A DNA stretch of 64,000 nt, from positions 1-64,000 of the forward strand of contig NZ_JTHE03000088.1 of assembly GCF_000817775.3 (NCBI RefSeq), written 5' to 3'. Below the pieces are notes generated by a model that was not told the origin of the DNA, ran no database searches, and saw only the letters and a list, made by a program, of their open reading frames with translations. The stretch is from Lyngbya confervoides BDU141951. GTDB taxonomy: Bacteria; Cyanobacteriota; Cyanobacteriia; Thermosynechococcales; Thermosynechococcaceae. The position numbers were made by a program, and so were the translations under genes. Positions 18,842 through 27,653 of this stretch are shown one piece after another (within the stretch, counting starts at the first letter, position 1; every line of letters starts with the position of its first letter).

Positions 18842-20872
18842 ATGGGAAAGATCGTCGGCATTGACCTAGGCACAACCAACTCTGTAGTGGCGGTGATGGA
18901 GGGCGGAAAGCCGGTGGTAATTGCCAATGCCGAAGGAAGCCGCACCACCCCCTCTGTGCTGGCCGTGGGAAAGGAGAATGAACGCCTGGTCGGGCAGTTG
19001 GCCCGTCGCCAAGCGGTGCTCAATCCCCAGAATACCTTCTACGGCTTTAAACGATTTTTAGGGCGCAGCTACAGTGAGCTGAACCCAGATTCGAAGCGAG
19101 TGCCCTATACCATTCGTCGCGGGGGACAAGACCAAATTTTAATTCAATGCCCCCGCCTGGAGCAGGACTTTACGGCGGAGGAGCTTTCTTCCATGATCCT
19201 TCGCAAGCTGGTGGAAGAAGCCAGCCGCTATCTGGGGGAGCCGGTGCGCGAGGCAGTCGTGACGGTGCCCGCTTACTTTAATGATGCTCAGCGCCAGGCC
19301 ACGCGGGATGCAGGGCGCATTGCTGGCCTAGAGGTTAAGCGCATTATCAATGAACCAACGGCGGCATCCCTGGCCTATGGTTTGGAAAAGCGTGAAAATC
19401 AAACCATCCTGGTGTTTGATCTTGGCGGCGGCACCTTTGATGTTTCCATTTTACAGGTGCGCAACAACATCTTTGAGGTGCTCTCCACCTGCGGCGATAC
19501 CCAGCTCGGAGGAAATGATTTTGATCAGGTCATTGTAGACTGGCTGGCCGAGCGATTTTTAGAGCAGGAGGGCATTGACTTGCGCCGCGATCGCCAATCG
19601 CTTCAGCGGCTGACGGAGGCCGCGGAAAAGGCCAAGATTGAGCTCTCCGGGCTGCCCGATACCAATATTAGTTTGCCCTTCATTACAGCAACAGCAGAGG
19701 GGCCAAAACACCTGGATGTGAATTTAAGTCGCGGTGAGTTTGAAAATCTATCTTTAAAGCTGATTCGCCGCCTCCGCACACCGGTGGAAGATGCCCTGCT
19801 CGATGCACGGTTGCGCCCTCAGGATATTGATGAAGTGGTTTTGGTGGGCGGATCGAGTCGCATCCCCTTTGTTCAGCTAATGGTGCGGGAGCTGGTGGGC
19901 AAAGAGCCCAGCCAGAATGTCAATCCCGATGAGGTGGTCGCCGTGGGGGCCGCGGTTCAGGCAGGCATCTTAGGGGGCGAGGTCACCGACATCATGCTCC
20001 TGGATGTGACCCCTCTGTCGGTGGGCCTGGAAACCATTGGTGGGGTCATGAAAACGCTCATTCCTCGCAACACAACCATTCCGGTGCGCCGATCGGATAT
20101 TTTCTCTACCTCGGAGAACAATCAAACGCAGGTTGAGGTACATATCCTCCAGGGGGAGCGGGAGTTGGCAACGGATAATAAGTCCCTGGGACGGTTTCAG
20201 CTGCGCGGAATCCCACCGGCGCCGCGGGGAATTCCCCAGATTCAGGTGTCCTTTGACATTGATGCCAACGGCATTCTACAGGTGAGCGCCCTCGACAGGT
20301 ACACCGGACGAGAGCAGAGCATTAATGTGCAGGGGTCCATAAATCTTTCGGAGGAAGAGGTGCAGCGCATGATTCGCGAGTCGGAGCGCTATGCCGACAG
20401 CGATCGCAACCGCCGTGAGCGCATTGAGAAGCGCAACCGATCCCAAGATCTCATTACCCAGTGCGATCGCAAGCTGCGAGAAGCAGCCCTAGACTATGGC
20501 CCTCAGTTTGCAGCCCCCCTGCGCCGCGAGATGGAAACCCTGATTCGCGATCTGCAAGAGAGTGTGAAACGAAACGATGATCGCCTCATTGACATCAACT
20601 ACTCTCGCCTCCAAGATGCCCGCGCTGACTTACTGCGAGAGATGCAGTATGCTTACAACGGCTTTGAGGAAGAAGAGGATTTATTTGACTTGCCCTCAAT
20701 GTCAGAGATTACCGGAGCCATTTCTAAAGGGGTGGATAAGTTAACCGGGAAATCCTCAGCCCCACCCCCGCCTCGCGGTCGTCAGTCCTCCGGATCCTCT
20801 GATCGGGAACGCTATGGACCGCGAAGCTATGACAATGATCGCTGGGAAGACTGGGATGATGAGGATTGGTAG
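18842..20872 (+). CDS. dnaK: Hsp70 chaperone, DnaK3 type
   Basis: 676-residue Hsp70. The ATPase domain (1-385) shows [19 protein letters not shown] and [10 protein letters not shown]. The substrate domain follows (about 390-505), then a helical lid. The tail (about 635-676) is Ser/Arg/Asp/Trp-rich and does not end in the EEVD-like or EVID motifs of other DnaKs. [10 protein letters not shown], the diverged tail and a J-protein partner downstream match cyanobacterial DnaK3, linked in other species to thylakoid membranes and essential. Spacing to dnaJ is 52 bases. Confidence 0.95.
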   Translation: MGKIVGIDLGTTNSVVAVMEGGKPVVIANAEGSRTTPSVLAVGKENERLVGQLARRQAVLNPQNTFYGFKRFLGRSYSELNPDSKRVPYTIRRGGQDQILIQCPRLEQDFTAEELSSMILRKLVEEASRYLGEPVREAVVTVPAYFNDAQRQATRDAGRIAGLEVKRIINEPTAASLAYGLEKRENQTILVFDLGGGTFDVSILQVRNNIFEVLSTCGDTQLGGNDFDQVIVDWLAERFLEQEGIDLRRDRQSLQRLTEAAEKAKIELSGLPDTNISLPFITATAEGPKHLDVNLSRGEFENLSLKLIRRLRTPVEDALLDARLRPQDIDEVVLVGGSSRIPFVQLMVRELVGKEPSQNVNPDEVVAVGAAVQAGILGGEVTDIMLLDVTPLSVGLETIGGVMKTLIPRNTTIPVRRSDIFSTSENNQTQVEVHILQGERELATDNKSLGRFQLRGIPPAPRGIPQIQVSFDIDANGILQVSALDRYTGREQSINVQGSINLSEEEVQRMIRESERYADSDRNRRERIEKRNRSQDLITQCDRKLREAALDYGPQFAAPLRREMETLIRDLQESVKRNDDRLIDINYSRLQDARADLLREMQYAYNGFEEEEDLFDLPSMSEITGAISKGVDKLTGKSSAPPPPRGRQSSGSSDRERYGPRSYDNDRWEDWDDEDW

Positions 20873-20924
20873 CGAACCGCGCCACCGCTGCCCCGCCGTT
20901 CAATGCCCGGACGTATGAAGGTTA

Positions 20925-21887
20925 ATGCAAAACTTTCGGAACTACTACGATATTCTGGATGTCCCCAGAAACGCATCTAATGAGGAGATTAAGCGGGTCT
21001 ATCGCAAGTTGGCCCGCCAGTATCATCCTGACTTAAACCCAGGGAATCAAGAAGCCGAGGAAATCTTTAAAGACATCAACGAAGCCTATGATGTCCTCTC
21101 CGATCCAGGCAAACGTGCCCAGTACGATCGCTTTGGTAAATATTGGAACCAGCGAGGCTTCCAGGGAGATGGGGTGGATCGGCCTCAATCCTGGGGGCGA
21201 TCGCCTGAGGACGGGGAGGAGGACTATGACTTTAGTACCTTCTCCGACTTTCAAGAGTTCCTCGATCATCTCATGGGAGGTCGCAAGGGCGGAAGTGGCG
21301 ATCGCCGTAGCGTCCGAGACGATCCCTACCGACCAGGCACCACCAAAACGGTCTATACGCCCAACAGTCCGGGCCGGGTCAACGCTGAGGCCCGGTTGGT
21401 CATACCGTTAGAAAAGGCCTATCGGGGAGGCTGGGAGCGAATTCGCCTGGAAGATGGCCGGTCCATTGAGGTCAACATGCCCCCAGGGATGATCTCAGGA
21501 CAGCGCATTCGCGTGCCAGGCCAGGGTAAAGGCGGCGGTGATTTACACCTCATTATTGAAGTCAAACCCCACAGCTTCTTCAGAAAGGACGGACTAGATG
21601 TCATCTGCGAACTACCCATCAGCCCCATTGAGGCCGTGTTAGGAGGCCCCATAGAAACGCCCACTCTAGACGGATGGGTCACGATGAACCTCCCCACCGG
21701 AGTCCGATCGGGCCAGCGTCTGCGCCTGGGGGGAAAGGGGTACCCTGGCAGCAATGGGAGCCGGGGCGATCAACTGGTGGAAATTCGTGTGGAAGTGCCT
21801 AAGGTGATCAGCACCGAAGAACGAGAGCTGTACGAAAAGCTCAAGCGCATTGAGACCTTTAAACCCAGGGCCAATCTACCGCTTTAA
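20925..21887 (+). CDS. dnaJ: DnaJ-type co-chaperone (DnaJ3-like)
   Basis: 320-residue J protein. The J domain is at 7-72 with the essential HPD in [12 protein letters not shown] charged Asp/Gly-rich linker follows, then a C-terminal substrate-binding domain (about 145-305). There is no CXXCXGXG zinc finger, so it is a type II (CbpA-like) protein. It stimulates the ATPase of its DnaK partner; the tandem with dnaK3 suggests the pair works together. The stop codon is directly followed by a transposon relic. Confidence 0.93.
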   Translation: MQNFRNYYDILDVPRNASNEEIKRVYRKLARQYHPDLNPGNQEAEEIFKDINEAYDVLSDPGKRAQYDRFGKYWNQRGFQGDGVDRPQSWGRSPEDGEEDYDFSTFSDFQEFLDHLMGGRKGGSGDRRSVRDDPYRPGTTKTVYTPNSPGRVNAEARLVIPLEKAYRGGWERIRLEDGRSIEVNMPPGMISGQRIRVPGQGKGGGDLHLIIEVKPHSFFRKDGLDVICELPISPIEAVLGGPIETPTLDGWVTMNLPTGVRSGQRLRLGGKGYPGSNGSRGDQLVEIRVEVPKVISTEERELYEKLKRIETFKPRANLPL

Positions 21888-22135
21888 TTGACATCCTCTC
21901 CCTCTGACCTTTCAGGGACAGAGAGAGATTCCCCGGATCGCTCCGAAGATTTCCTGCTTCAGTGCCAGTTGACTAGAATTCGTGGCCATGGGGCGTTGTG
22001 CTAGGAATATCAACCTCAGACTGAAGGCTCAGCAGGACGAAATTCTCCGATGCCTTACGGACGATTCGGACTTGTTTGACCTCAAACAAATCAGGGATAC
22101 GCACCCCCCCTAACCGCTTCGCGGGATAGGGGGAT
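21888..22135 (-). pseudogene. TnpB relic and right end of an IS200/IS605-type element
   Basis: On the minus strand one frame reads IPDLFEVKQVRIVRKASENF then a SEVDIPSTTPHGHEF run to a stop (22100 to about 21975). This matches the middle of TnpB proteins of the IS605 OrfB family. It is followed by a sequence (21888-21945) of the form GAATCTCTCTCTGTCC - loop - GGGAGAGGATGTCAA, which resembles the right-end hairpin of these elements. The element is internally deleted and cannot move. Its end abuts the dnaJ stop codon. Confidence 0.5.
22106..22133. repeat. Hairpin next to the TnpB relic
   Basis: CCCCCTA pairs with TAGGGGG, with an inner CCGC/GCGG stem and a TTC loop. It has no T-run on either strand, so it is not a clear terminator. 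It interrupts the TnpB relic on its 5' side. Confidence 0.4.
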
Positions 22136-22177
22136 CACTGCGGTGGATCTTGGTAGTTCTCCGGGAGAGGTCTCCGG

Positions 22178-22552
22178 TTACAAGAGCCGTTCTAGCTGCT
22201 GACGAATGCGATCGAGTTCCGACTCACTGGTTCGCGCCTCATCCCGTTGCCAATCCGTTTTCTCCAGGTTAGCCTCAGGGGGAACGGCAAGGGTACCTTT
22301 GGCGATGAACTGCATTCGCAGCCCCGACTCACGACAAAACTCCGTAATTTCCGCCTCGCTAATGGCTTCCACACTAGGACTCGGAAAATCTTGCGCCTCT
22401 AGGAGTAAGGCAAAGCGCATGGCATCGTCCTCCTCCTCGAAGGCCAGCACCACATCTTGCTCAAGCTGTTCATGCTCCGGGTCTTTAATCTTCAGGGTGT
22501 GGATTCCTTCATTGCTGGTGCCCGTGTTAAACAGAAGGACATAGAGGATCAT
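22178..22552 (-). CDS. DUF3110 family protein
   Basis: A 124-residue cytoplasmic protein of a family found in cyanobacteria and plastids. ILYVLLFNTGTSNEGIHTL at the start, the acidic stretch FEEEDDAMRFALLLEAQDF, and PSPSVEAI define the DUF3110 domain. The C-terminal third is charged and probably coiled. The ATG at 22552 is preferred over an upstream one at 22612, since homologues begin here. Function unknown. Confidence 0.85.
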   Translation of the reverse strand: MILYVLLFNTGTSNEGIHTLKIKDPEHEQLEQDVVLAFEEEDDAMRFALLLEAQDFPSPSVEAISEAEITEFCRESGLRMQFIAKGTLAVPPEANLEKTDWQRDEARTSESELDRIRQQLERLL

Positions 22553-22656
22553 AGACTTGATGGCAGATGGTAAACCTGTGCTGATGATACCTTGCTCTGT
22601 CCACGAATCCAACGGACTTGAAACCCTAGGGATTCAGCCCAGCCTGTGCTAGACCT

Positions 22657-23262
22657 CTATCCCTGCATTGGACCTAAATAATGAGTCAAGACTGGAGAAA
22701 ACGCCTCATAAATTAGGGTGAGAGGGCGATGGTTATGCCAAAAAATGTAGTATCTTCCCCAGAATGGGCCTTTCTGACCAAACTCCTCCTCCAGACTGGA
22801 GGATTGACCATACATCACCAACCGAATATCTCGGTATAGTTCAGTGCGCAGATCCGCCAGACTAGCCCAGATGGGTAGGGATCGGTTCTGGAGATAGTCA
22901 TCAACGTGGCTGGCCTCCCACCAGGAGGTAGCGTAGGCTAACCGCTGTCCCGATTCGGTTCTCAACCATACCTGGCGTCGCAGGCGCGGCGCGGGGATGT
23001 GGTCAATCAGGCTGGGAGCCTGATCCCGATCAAAGTCCACAGCAGACATATCCCGAACGTCCACCTCAATGGCTTCTCCCGTCAGGAGCTGAAGATGACG
23101 AGTGGTTGATCCATCACTGAGCAATAAAAGCTGCCAGGTGGGCTGCAGCCGACTGTGGGGGAAGCCCCTTTGAATTTGATGCGCCTCGGCTTGCCAAATA
23201 ACAGAAAGGGGGTACCAGTGGGGACGAACAATCGGCTCAGGGGAAGCGACAGGAAAAGTCAC
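22657..23262 (-). CDS. Chorismate lyase, cyanobacterial type
   Basis: 201-residue protein of the cyanobacterial chorismate lyase (DUF98) family, which splits chorismate to 4-hydroxybenzoate and pyruvate, the ring precursor of plastoquinone. LLSDGSTTRHLQLLTGE, RQVWLRTESGQRLAYATSWW, NRSLPIWASLADLRTELYRD and the terminal HYLGPMQG are hallmarks. The Arg in LRRQVWL and the Glu in LIYEAFSP are likely active-site residues. Distinct from E. coli UbiC in sequence. It stands alone on the minus strand. Confidence 0.88.
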   Translation of the reverse strand: MTFPVASPEPIVRPHWYPLSVIWQAEAHQIQRGFPHSRLQPTWQLLLLSDGSTTRHLQLLTGEAIEVDVRDMSAVDFDRDQAPSLIDHIPAPRLRRQVWLRTESGQRLAYATSWWEASHVDDYLQNRSLPIWASLADLRTELYRDIRLVMYGQSSSLEEEFGQKGPFWGRYYIFWHNHRPLTLIYEAFSPVLTHYLGPMQG

Positions 23263-23364
23263 AGGCGTTCACAAAACTTCATACACCATGACTGCATCAT
23301 AGGACATCTTGAGGATTCCGACCACCTTGCCCTGAGCCTTTGGCAGTGGTCAGCCGATAAAAAG

Positions 23365-23390
23365 AGGCTCCTAGCTGGAGCTAGAAGCCT
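23365..23390 (-). terminator. Terminator of the RRM protein gene
   Basis: Imperfect stem AGGCT/AGCCT extended by CTAGCT/AGCTAG around a GG loop, followed on the minus strand by CTCTTTTTAT. It lies about 80 bases beyond the stop of the RNA-binding protein gene. Confidence 0.75.
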
Positions 23391-23468
23391 TTAAGTAAAG
23401 ACGTTCAGAAAGCATGAAGGCGGCTTATTTGACAACCAACTAGAAGCCGGGGAAAGTCTTTTCCAGTC

Positions 23469-23900
23469 CTAGCCATTGGATTGAGCCATCAGCATTTCCT
23501 TGAGCTTTTCTAGCTCCTGGGCCCAACGCGGATCGGGTTGAGCAGCGCTGGCGTAGCCATCTCCAAAGGTGGAAGGGGCACTGGGTCGACCTTTCTTGCT
23601 TCGACGGGGACTACCATTGCCCGGTCCCGCAGCCTCTTGACTATCCTTTGCTTTGGGCAGCGCCTTTTCGATCTTCAGCGCATTTTCCTTAAACACATGT
23701 CCATTGAGCTTTTCGATGACCTGATCTGCCTGTTCTTCTGTTTTAACAGTTACAAAACCAAATCCGCGACATTTGCCGGTTTTACGGTCGGTGACAACCT
23801 TTGTAGACTCTGTCTCGCCCACTTCCTGTGTAAAAAGCGCTTCTAATTCTTCACGCTCGATCTCTTTCGGTAAATTTCCAACGTAAAGACGAACTGACAT
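23469..23900 (-). CDS. RRM-type RNA-binding protein (Rbp)
   Basis: A 143-residue protein with one RNA recognition motif at 1-80. RNP2 is RLYVGNL and RNP1 is RGFGFVTV. The tail is Ser/Pro/Lys-rich and ends in an amphipathic helix (about 125-140) rather than the Gly-rich tail of cold-induced Rbps. Family members bind mRNA and in some cyanobacteria help position messages at thylakoids; that is not shown here. The ATG at 23900 has GGAGG eight bases upstream. A well-formed terminator follows. Confidence 0.92.
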   Translation of the reverse strand: MSVRLYVGNLPKEIEREELEALFTQEVGETESTKVVTDRKTGKCRGFGFVTVKTEEQADQVIEKLNGHVFKENALKIEKALPKAKDSQEAAGPGNGSPRRSKKGRPSAPSTFGDGYASAAQPDPRWAQELEKLKEMLMAQSNG

Positions 23901-24551
23901 TGAGGGAACCTCCAACAAACAGATATAAATGAGATTGAACAAGCTTTTTCACTATTTAGCTCGAAGTTATCGCAGGGGTACACAACCTAAAACCCACCCA
24001 ACCCGAGCAAAGCAAGACAGAGAAACCTCTAGCGATCAACAGCTAGGCAGAAGGCGAGGGATAGCGATTCAAAATATCCTATGCAAACTTCTAAAAAACA
24101 GTAAAGCGAAGATCTACACCCTAAATTCCCGTAGCCCCGGTGAAACTCCCGTCATGAGATGATGGCAAAAAGGTCAGAAAACATTGCCTTAGCAATTTCA
24201 CTCTAAAATTAATGAGTGAACACCATCGGGCATCAGGCAGACATTGAACCGGCGAATGAATCACACGTCCACTCGAATAACGAGCCACTCATTACAGTAA
24301 CACGGGACGAAACAAAAGTTGAGAAGACCTGAGTTGAACCTCGGACTCGTCAAACTTGTTTTAGATTGGATGTTAGATCTTCGCTGCTGCAGAGGGCCAA
24401 CGCTTTCCGGAAACCCGATTGGGTCAACACCAGAAAAGGTGGCGGAACCCCCGGAAAAATCGCAATATTTCATTACGTTATCGGCGTTCCTTTTTTCGAG
24501 CGGCCAATAGTCTGCTATGTTGACCTCAGCTCCCATAACTACTGCTGTTTG
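23901..24551. other. Divergent intergenic region with two leaders
   Basis: About 650 bases between the minus-strand RRM gene and the plus-strand CRP-like gene. I see no gene in it. It should contain both promoters and probably long 5' leaders. The frame upstream of the CRP-like gene is open back to 24366, but the translation does not resemble the family. A 7-bp inverted repeat lies at 24197-24220. Confidence 0.5.
24197..24220. promoter_or_regulatory. Inverted repeat, possible operator
   Basis: TTCACTC and GAGTGAA form a perfect 7-bp inverted repeat with a 10-base AT-rich spacer. The size suits a dimeric regulator. Its half-sites face the opposite way from CRP sites (TGTGA-N6-TCACA), so binding by the adjacent CRP-like protein is not implied. 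Confidence 0.35.
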
Positions 24552-25253
24552 ATGGAAGAGAAACGTAGTTTCCGTGATTCAAGAACAGATGAGCCGTTAA
24601 GGTCTTTGCCGTTCTTTGAGGGGTTGGATGAGTCCGTCATTCGCGCTGCCATTGCTCAGGTCGTCACCCGTGAGCATCCTGCAGGACGGGTGATTTTACT
24701 GGAAAACGACTGGGGAAGCTCTGTTTATTTTATTCTGAGCGGCTGGGTCAAAATCCGGACCTATAACATTGACGGGAAGGAAGTTACCCTCAATATCGTG
24801 GGGCGCGGAGAGCTGTTTGGGGAAATGGCTCCCCTCGATGAGGTGCCTCGGTCAACGGATGTCATCACCTTAACACCAACGGTGGTAGCCAACATGCCTG
24901 CCCACGATTTTGTGCGACTGATGCAGACCGAACCCCAGGCCGGTATCCGGCTCGCTAAGCTCATGGCTAGACGGTTACGCCAGGTCAATCGCCGATTGAG
25001 ACTGCGGGAGTCTGATAGCACTTCACGGGTAGCGGACATTCTGCTGTTTCTGGCTGAAGGGCAGGGAGAGGAGGGCGAGGACGGAATTTCTATTCCAAAT
25101 CTGCCCCATCGAGAACTGAGTAGTCTGAGCGGCATGGCCAGGGAAACGGTCACCCGTGTCCTCGGTAAACTGGAGAAAAAAGGGATTATTCGACGGACCC
25201 ACGATACGCTCTGCATCGTTAATGCCGACGCTCTAGAAGATATGCTCCTATAG
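24552..25253 (+). CDS. CRP/FNR-family regulator, cAMP-receptor-like
   Basis: 233-residue transcription factor. The cyclic-nucleotide-binding domain is at about 20-130 with GELFGEMAPLDEVPRSTD; Glu91, Arg100 and Ser101 correspond to the cAMP phosphate-binding residues of CRP. The winged helix (about 165-230) has LSSLSGMARETVTRVLGKLE as recognition region. It resembles the cyanobacterial SyCRP1 group and clearly differs from NtcA. The next gene starts 12 bases downstream. I chose the ATG at 24552 because upstream residues do not fit the family. Confidence 0.87.
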   Translation: MEEKRSFRDSRTDEPLRSLPFFEGLDESVIRAAIAQVVTREHPAGRVILLENDWGSSVYFILSGWVKIRTYNIDGKEVTLNIVGRGELFGEMAPLDEVPRSTDVITLTPTVVANMPAHDFVRLMQTEPQAGIRLAKLMARRLRQVNRRLRLRESDSTSRVADILLFLAEGQGEEGEDGISIPNLPHRELSSLSGMARETVTRVLGKLEKKGIIRRTHDTLCIVNADALEDMLL

Positions 25254-25265
25254 TTCATGTAGTTC

Positions 25266-25985
25266 ATGACAGAGTTCGAGTTTGAGGCTCAAGAAGATCC
25301 CACTGCCGAAGCGGATGATTGGATGGTAGGGGGACCAGAGCCCACCATGCCCCCTCACATTGGGGAAAAAACAGCTACGGCATTGGTGACGGTGGAAACG
25401 GCGTTTCTCGCCAGTACAACCGCATTGATCTGGTTGATTAACACCTATGTTCCCACGGGACCACTCCTGCGGATGTTTTTCCCATTGCCCATCGCCCTCG
25501 CCTACCTGCGCTGGGGCAAGCGAGCGGCCTGGATGACTGCAGTGGTGGCAGCCCTGCTGCTGAGCGTTTTAATGGGGCCTCCCCGCAGCGTTCAGTTCTT
25601 TCTTCCCTACGGAATTTTGGGCGTTATTCTAGGGGGGTGCTGGCGATCGCAACGAGGATGGGCCCATTCCATGGGTTGGGGAGTCTTAATTTCAGCGCTG
25701 GGCCTCTTCTTTCAAATTTTCCTGCTGTCTTTGCTATTAGCCACCAATGTTTGGCTGTACCTCAATCAACAGGTTACAGGCATCCTCGACTGGCTATTTA
25801 TTAAGCTGAATCTGCTGATCAACCCGGATCTGTGGGTCGTCCAGCTTTTTGCCGTGGGCTTGATTTTTGTGAATGCAACCTTGTATCTTCTGCTAGTCCA
25901 CCTGGTTGCCTCCCTCCTATTCGAGCGCTTAAAATATCCCATCCCCGATCCCCCCCCTTGGCTCCAGGCCATTTTGGAGGACTAA
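25266..25985 (+). CDS. DUF2232 membrane protein
   Basis: 239-residue integral membrane protein. An acidic N-terminal stretch (1-35) is followed by about six to seven hydrophobic helices between residues 38 and 225. PLPIALAYLRWGKRAAW and PPRSVQFFLPYGILGVILGG fit the DUF2232 family, related to S-component or YybS-type transporters. Substrate unknown. It lies 12 bases after the CRP-like gene, suggesting cotranscription. Confidence 0.78.
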   Translation: MTEFEFEAQEDPTAEADDWMVGGPEPTMPPHIGEKTATALVTVETAFLASTTALIWLINTYVPTGPLLRMFFPLPIALAYLRWGKRAAWMTAVVAALLLSVLMGPPRSVQFFLPYGILGVILGGCWRSQRGWAHSMGWGVLISALGLFFQIFLLSLLLATNVWLYLNQQVTGILDWLFIKLNLLINPDLWVVQLFAVGLIFVNATLYLLLVHLVASLLFERLKYPIPDPPPWLQAILED

Positions 25986-26063
25986 GGCCCAAAGGAGGAG
26001 AGATCCTAGGCTTGGCCCCAGATCGAGACCCAGATCGCCCAGAACGAATTGACGTAAAGTTGC

Positions 26064-27200
26064 ATGATCCGAGTTTGCACCGAACCTGTCCAGGGATCTG
26101 AATGGCTTCAACGCTATCGAGGAGCATCGCCAACCTTTTGCTGTGTCCTGGGATTTACGGACACAGGCCTGTATCCTGGGATTTCTGCAGCGGGTCGCAC
26201 CATCGAAGATCGAAAATGGACAGCGATCGCCGATATGGAGTTTCTGGTCAACGGGCCAGGCCAACGCCCCCAGCATCGGCTCCCCCCCCTGACAGCTGGC
26301 GCCTCGCCTGCCATTATTAGCCGCGCCATCGCCGCCCAAATGGGATGGCCGATTTGGATTCTCAATGCGGGCCTTCCCGTCCGTCCCAGCTTTCCCTGCA
26401 TCGATCTAGGCGGAGCGCCAGCCCGCTGCCTCAGCACCGGAGTAGCCCTAGAAATGCGGACCGTCCTGCATCTATTTCAGGCGGGTCTGAGCTGGGGCGC
26501 AAGACTCGGTCAGCAGTCACAGGAGTATGTGATCTTATCGGAATGCGTGGTCGGCGGCACCACCACAGCCCTGGGGGTTCTGGCGGGACTGGGGTATCCT
26601 GCGGCCAACAAGGTCAACAGCAGCCATCGATACTGTAACCACCTGCAAAAATGGCGCTTGGTGCGACAGGGCCTGGATACCTTTGAGCTTTATCAATCCC
26701 ATCCGGAGATTCCCGAACCCTTTCGCGTGGTGGCGGCCCTGGGCGACCCCATGCAGATTGCGGTGGCGGGGTTAGCCCTAGCCCTTTCGCAAACTCGCGG
26801 CGTTTTACTGGCCGGAGGAACGCAGATGCTGGCGGTTTATGCCCTGATCCTGGCCATTAACCAGGCCATGGATCTCGATTGCAATTTGGATCAGATTGTG
26901 GTGGGCACCACCCCCTGGGTCGTGGATGATCCATCGGGAGATACTGTGGGATTGGCTAAATCCATTGGCCACGTGGCTTTGATGACCAGCAACCTCTCCT
27001 TTCACCAGTCTCGATTTCCCGAGCTGCGGGCCTATGAATCGGGATACGTCAAAGAGGGAGTTGGGGCGGGCGGCTGTGCCATTGCGGCCCATCTTCACCA
27101 AAACTGGGGAAGCCAGGACATTCTTCAGGCCACTGAAGCCAGCTTGAGACAGTATCAACAGCACGATCAGCCACAATCGGGATGTCTTTTGACCAGATGA
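26064..27200 (+). CDS. CobT-related protein, UPF0284/TIGR00303 family
   Basis: A 378-residue homologue of nicotinate-nucleotide-dimethylbenzimidazole phosphoribosyltransferase. Gly-rich motifs SECVVGGTTTALGVLAGLG, GVLLAGGTQMLAVYAL and GVGAGGCAIAAHL match the family. Members lack parts of CobT and their role in lower-ligand attachment of cobamides (including pseudocobalamin in cyanobacteria) is inferred, not established. It follows the DUF2232 gene by 78 bases on the same strand. No other cobalamin gene is nearby. Confidence 0.8.
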   Translation: MIRVCTEPVQGSEWLQRYRGASPTFCCVLGFTDTGLYPGISAAGRTIEDRKWTAIADMEFLVNGPGQRPQHRLPPLTAGASPAIISRAIAAQMGWPIWILNAGLPVRPSFPCIDLGGAPARCLSTGVALEMRTVLHLFQAGLSWGARLGQQSQEYVILSECVVGGTTTALGVLAGLGYPAANKVNSSHRYCNHLQKWRLVRQGLDTFELYQSHPEIPEPFRVVAALGDPMQIAVAGLALALSQTRGVLLAGGTQMLAVYALILAINQAMDLDCNLDQIVVGTTPWVVDDPSGDTVGLAKSIGHVALMTSNLSFHQSRFPELRAYESGYVKEGVGAGGCAIAAHLHQNWGSQDILQATEASLRQYQQHDQPQSGCLLTR

Positions 27201-27310
27201 TAGGGGTTACCTGAATCGGGTTACGTTAAAATGCGTTTACCCGGCCTTTGGGGCTGGACCTGGCGGCCCAGTCACCCTGACCTCTGCTGTTTTTAGCTAT
27301 ACATCGTTCC

Positions 27311-27592
27311 ATGTCTGTTGAACTACAACAAAAGTCTGCTACGGTTCGCAAGCCGGCACCGAAGTATCGCGTCTTACTCCATAACGATGATTTCAACCTG
27401 ATGGAGCATGTGGTGGAGGTGCTGCTTAAAACGGTACCCAGCCTCTCCCAGCCCCAGGCAGTGGATATTACCATGGAGGCCCATACCCATGGGATGGCCC
27501 TGGTCATCACCTGCGCCTTAGAGCACGCCGAATTTTATTCCGAAACCTTGAAAATGCACGGCCTCACCAGCACCATTGAGCCAGAGTCCTAA
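27311..27592 (+). CDS. clpS: Clp protease adaptor ClpS
   Basis: 93-residue adaptor that delivers N-degron substrates to the ClpC/ClpP machine. YRVLLHNDDFNLMEHVVEVL contains the substrate pocket residues (Asn-Asp-Asp) and the HTHGMALVITCALEHAEFY part contacts the Clp N-domain. The first 17 residues are a flexible tail. It stands alone, convergent with rsmB. Confidence 0.93.
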   Translation: MSVELQQKSATVRKPAPKYRVLLHNDDFNLMEHVVEVLLKTVPSLSQPQAVDITMEAHTHGMALVITCALEHAEFYSETLKMHGLTSTIEPES

Positions 27593-27653
27593 AGGCTGAT
27601 CGATCTAGATCAATCCCCCAAATCCCCCAGGGCGGATTGCGGAACATCCTAGC

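Noticed and set aside
22106-22133. Terminator for dnaK3-dnaJ3
   Set aside because: The hairpin is about 220 bases past dnaJ, has no T-run and lies within a transposon relic.
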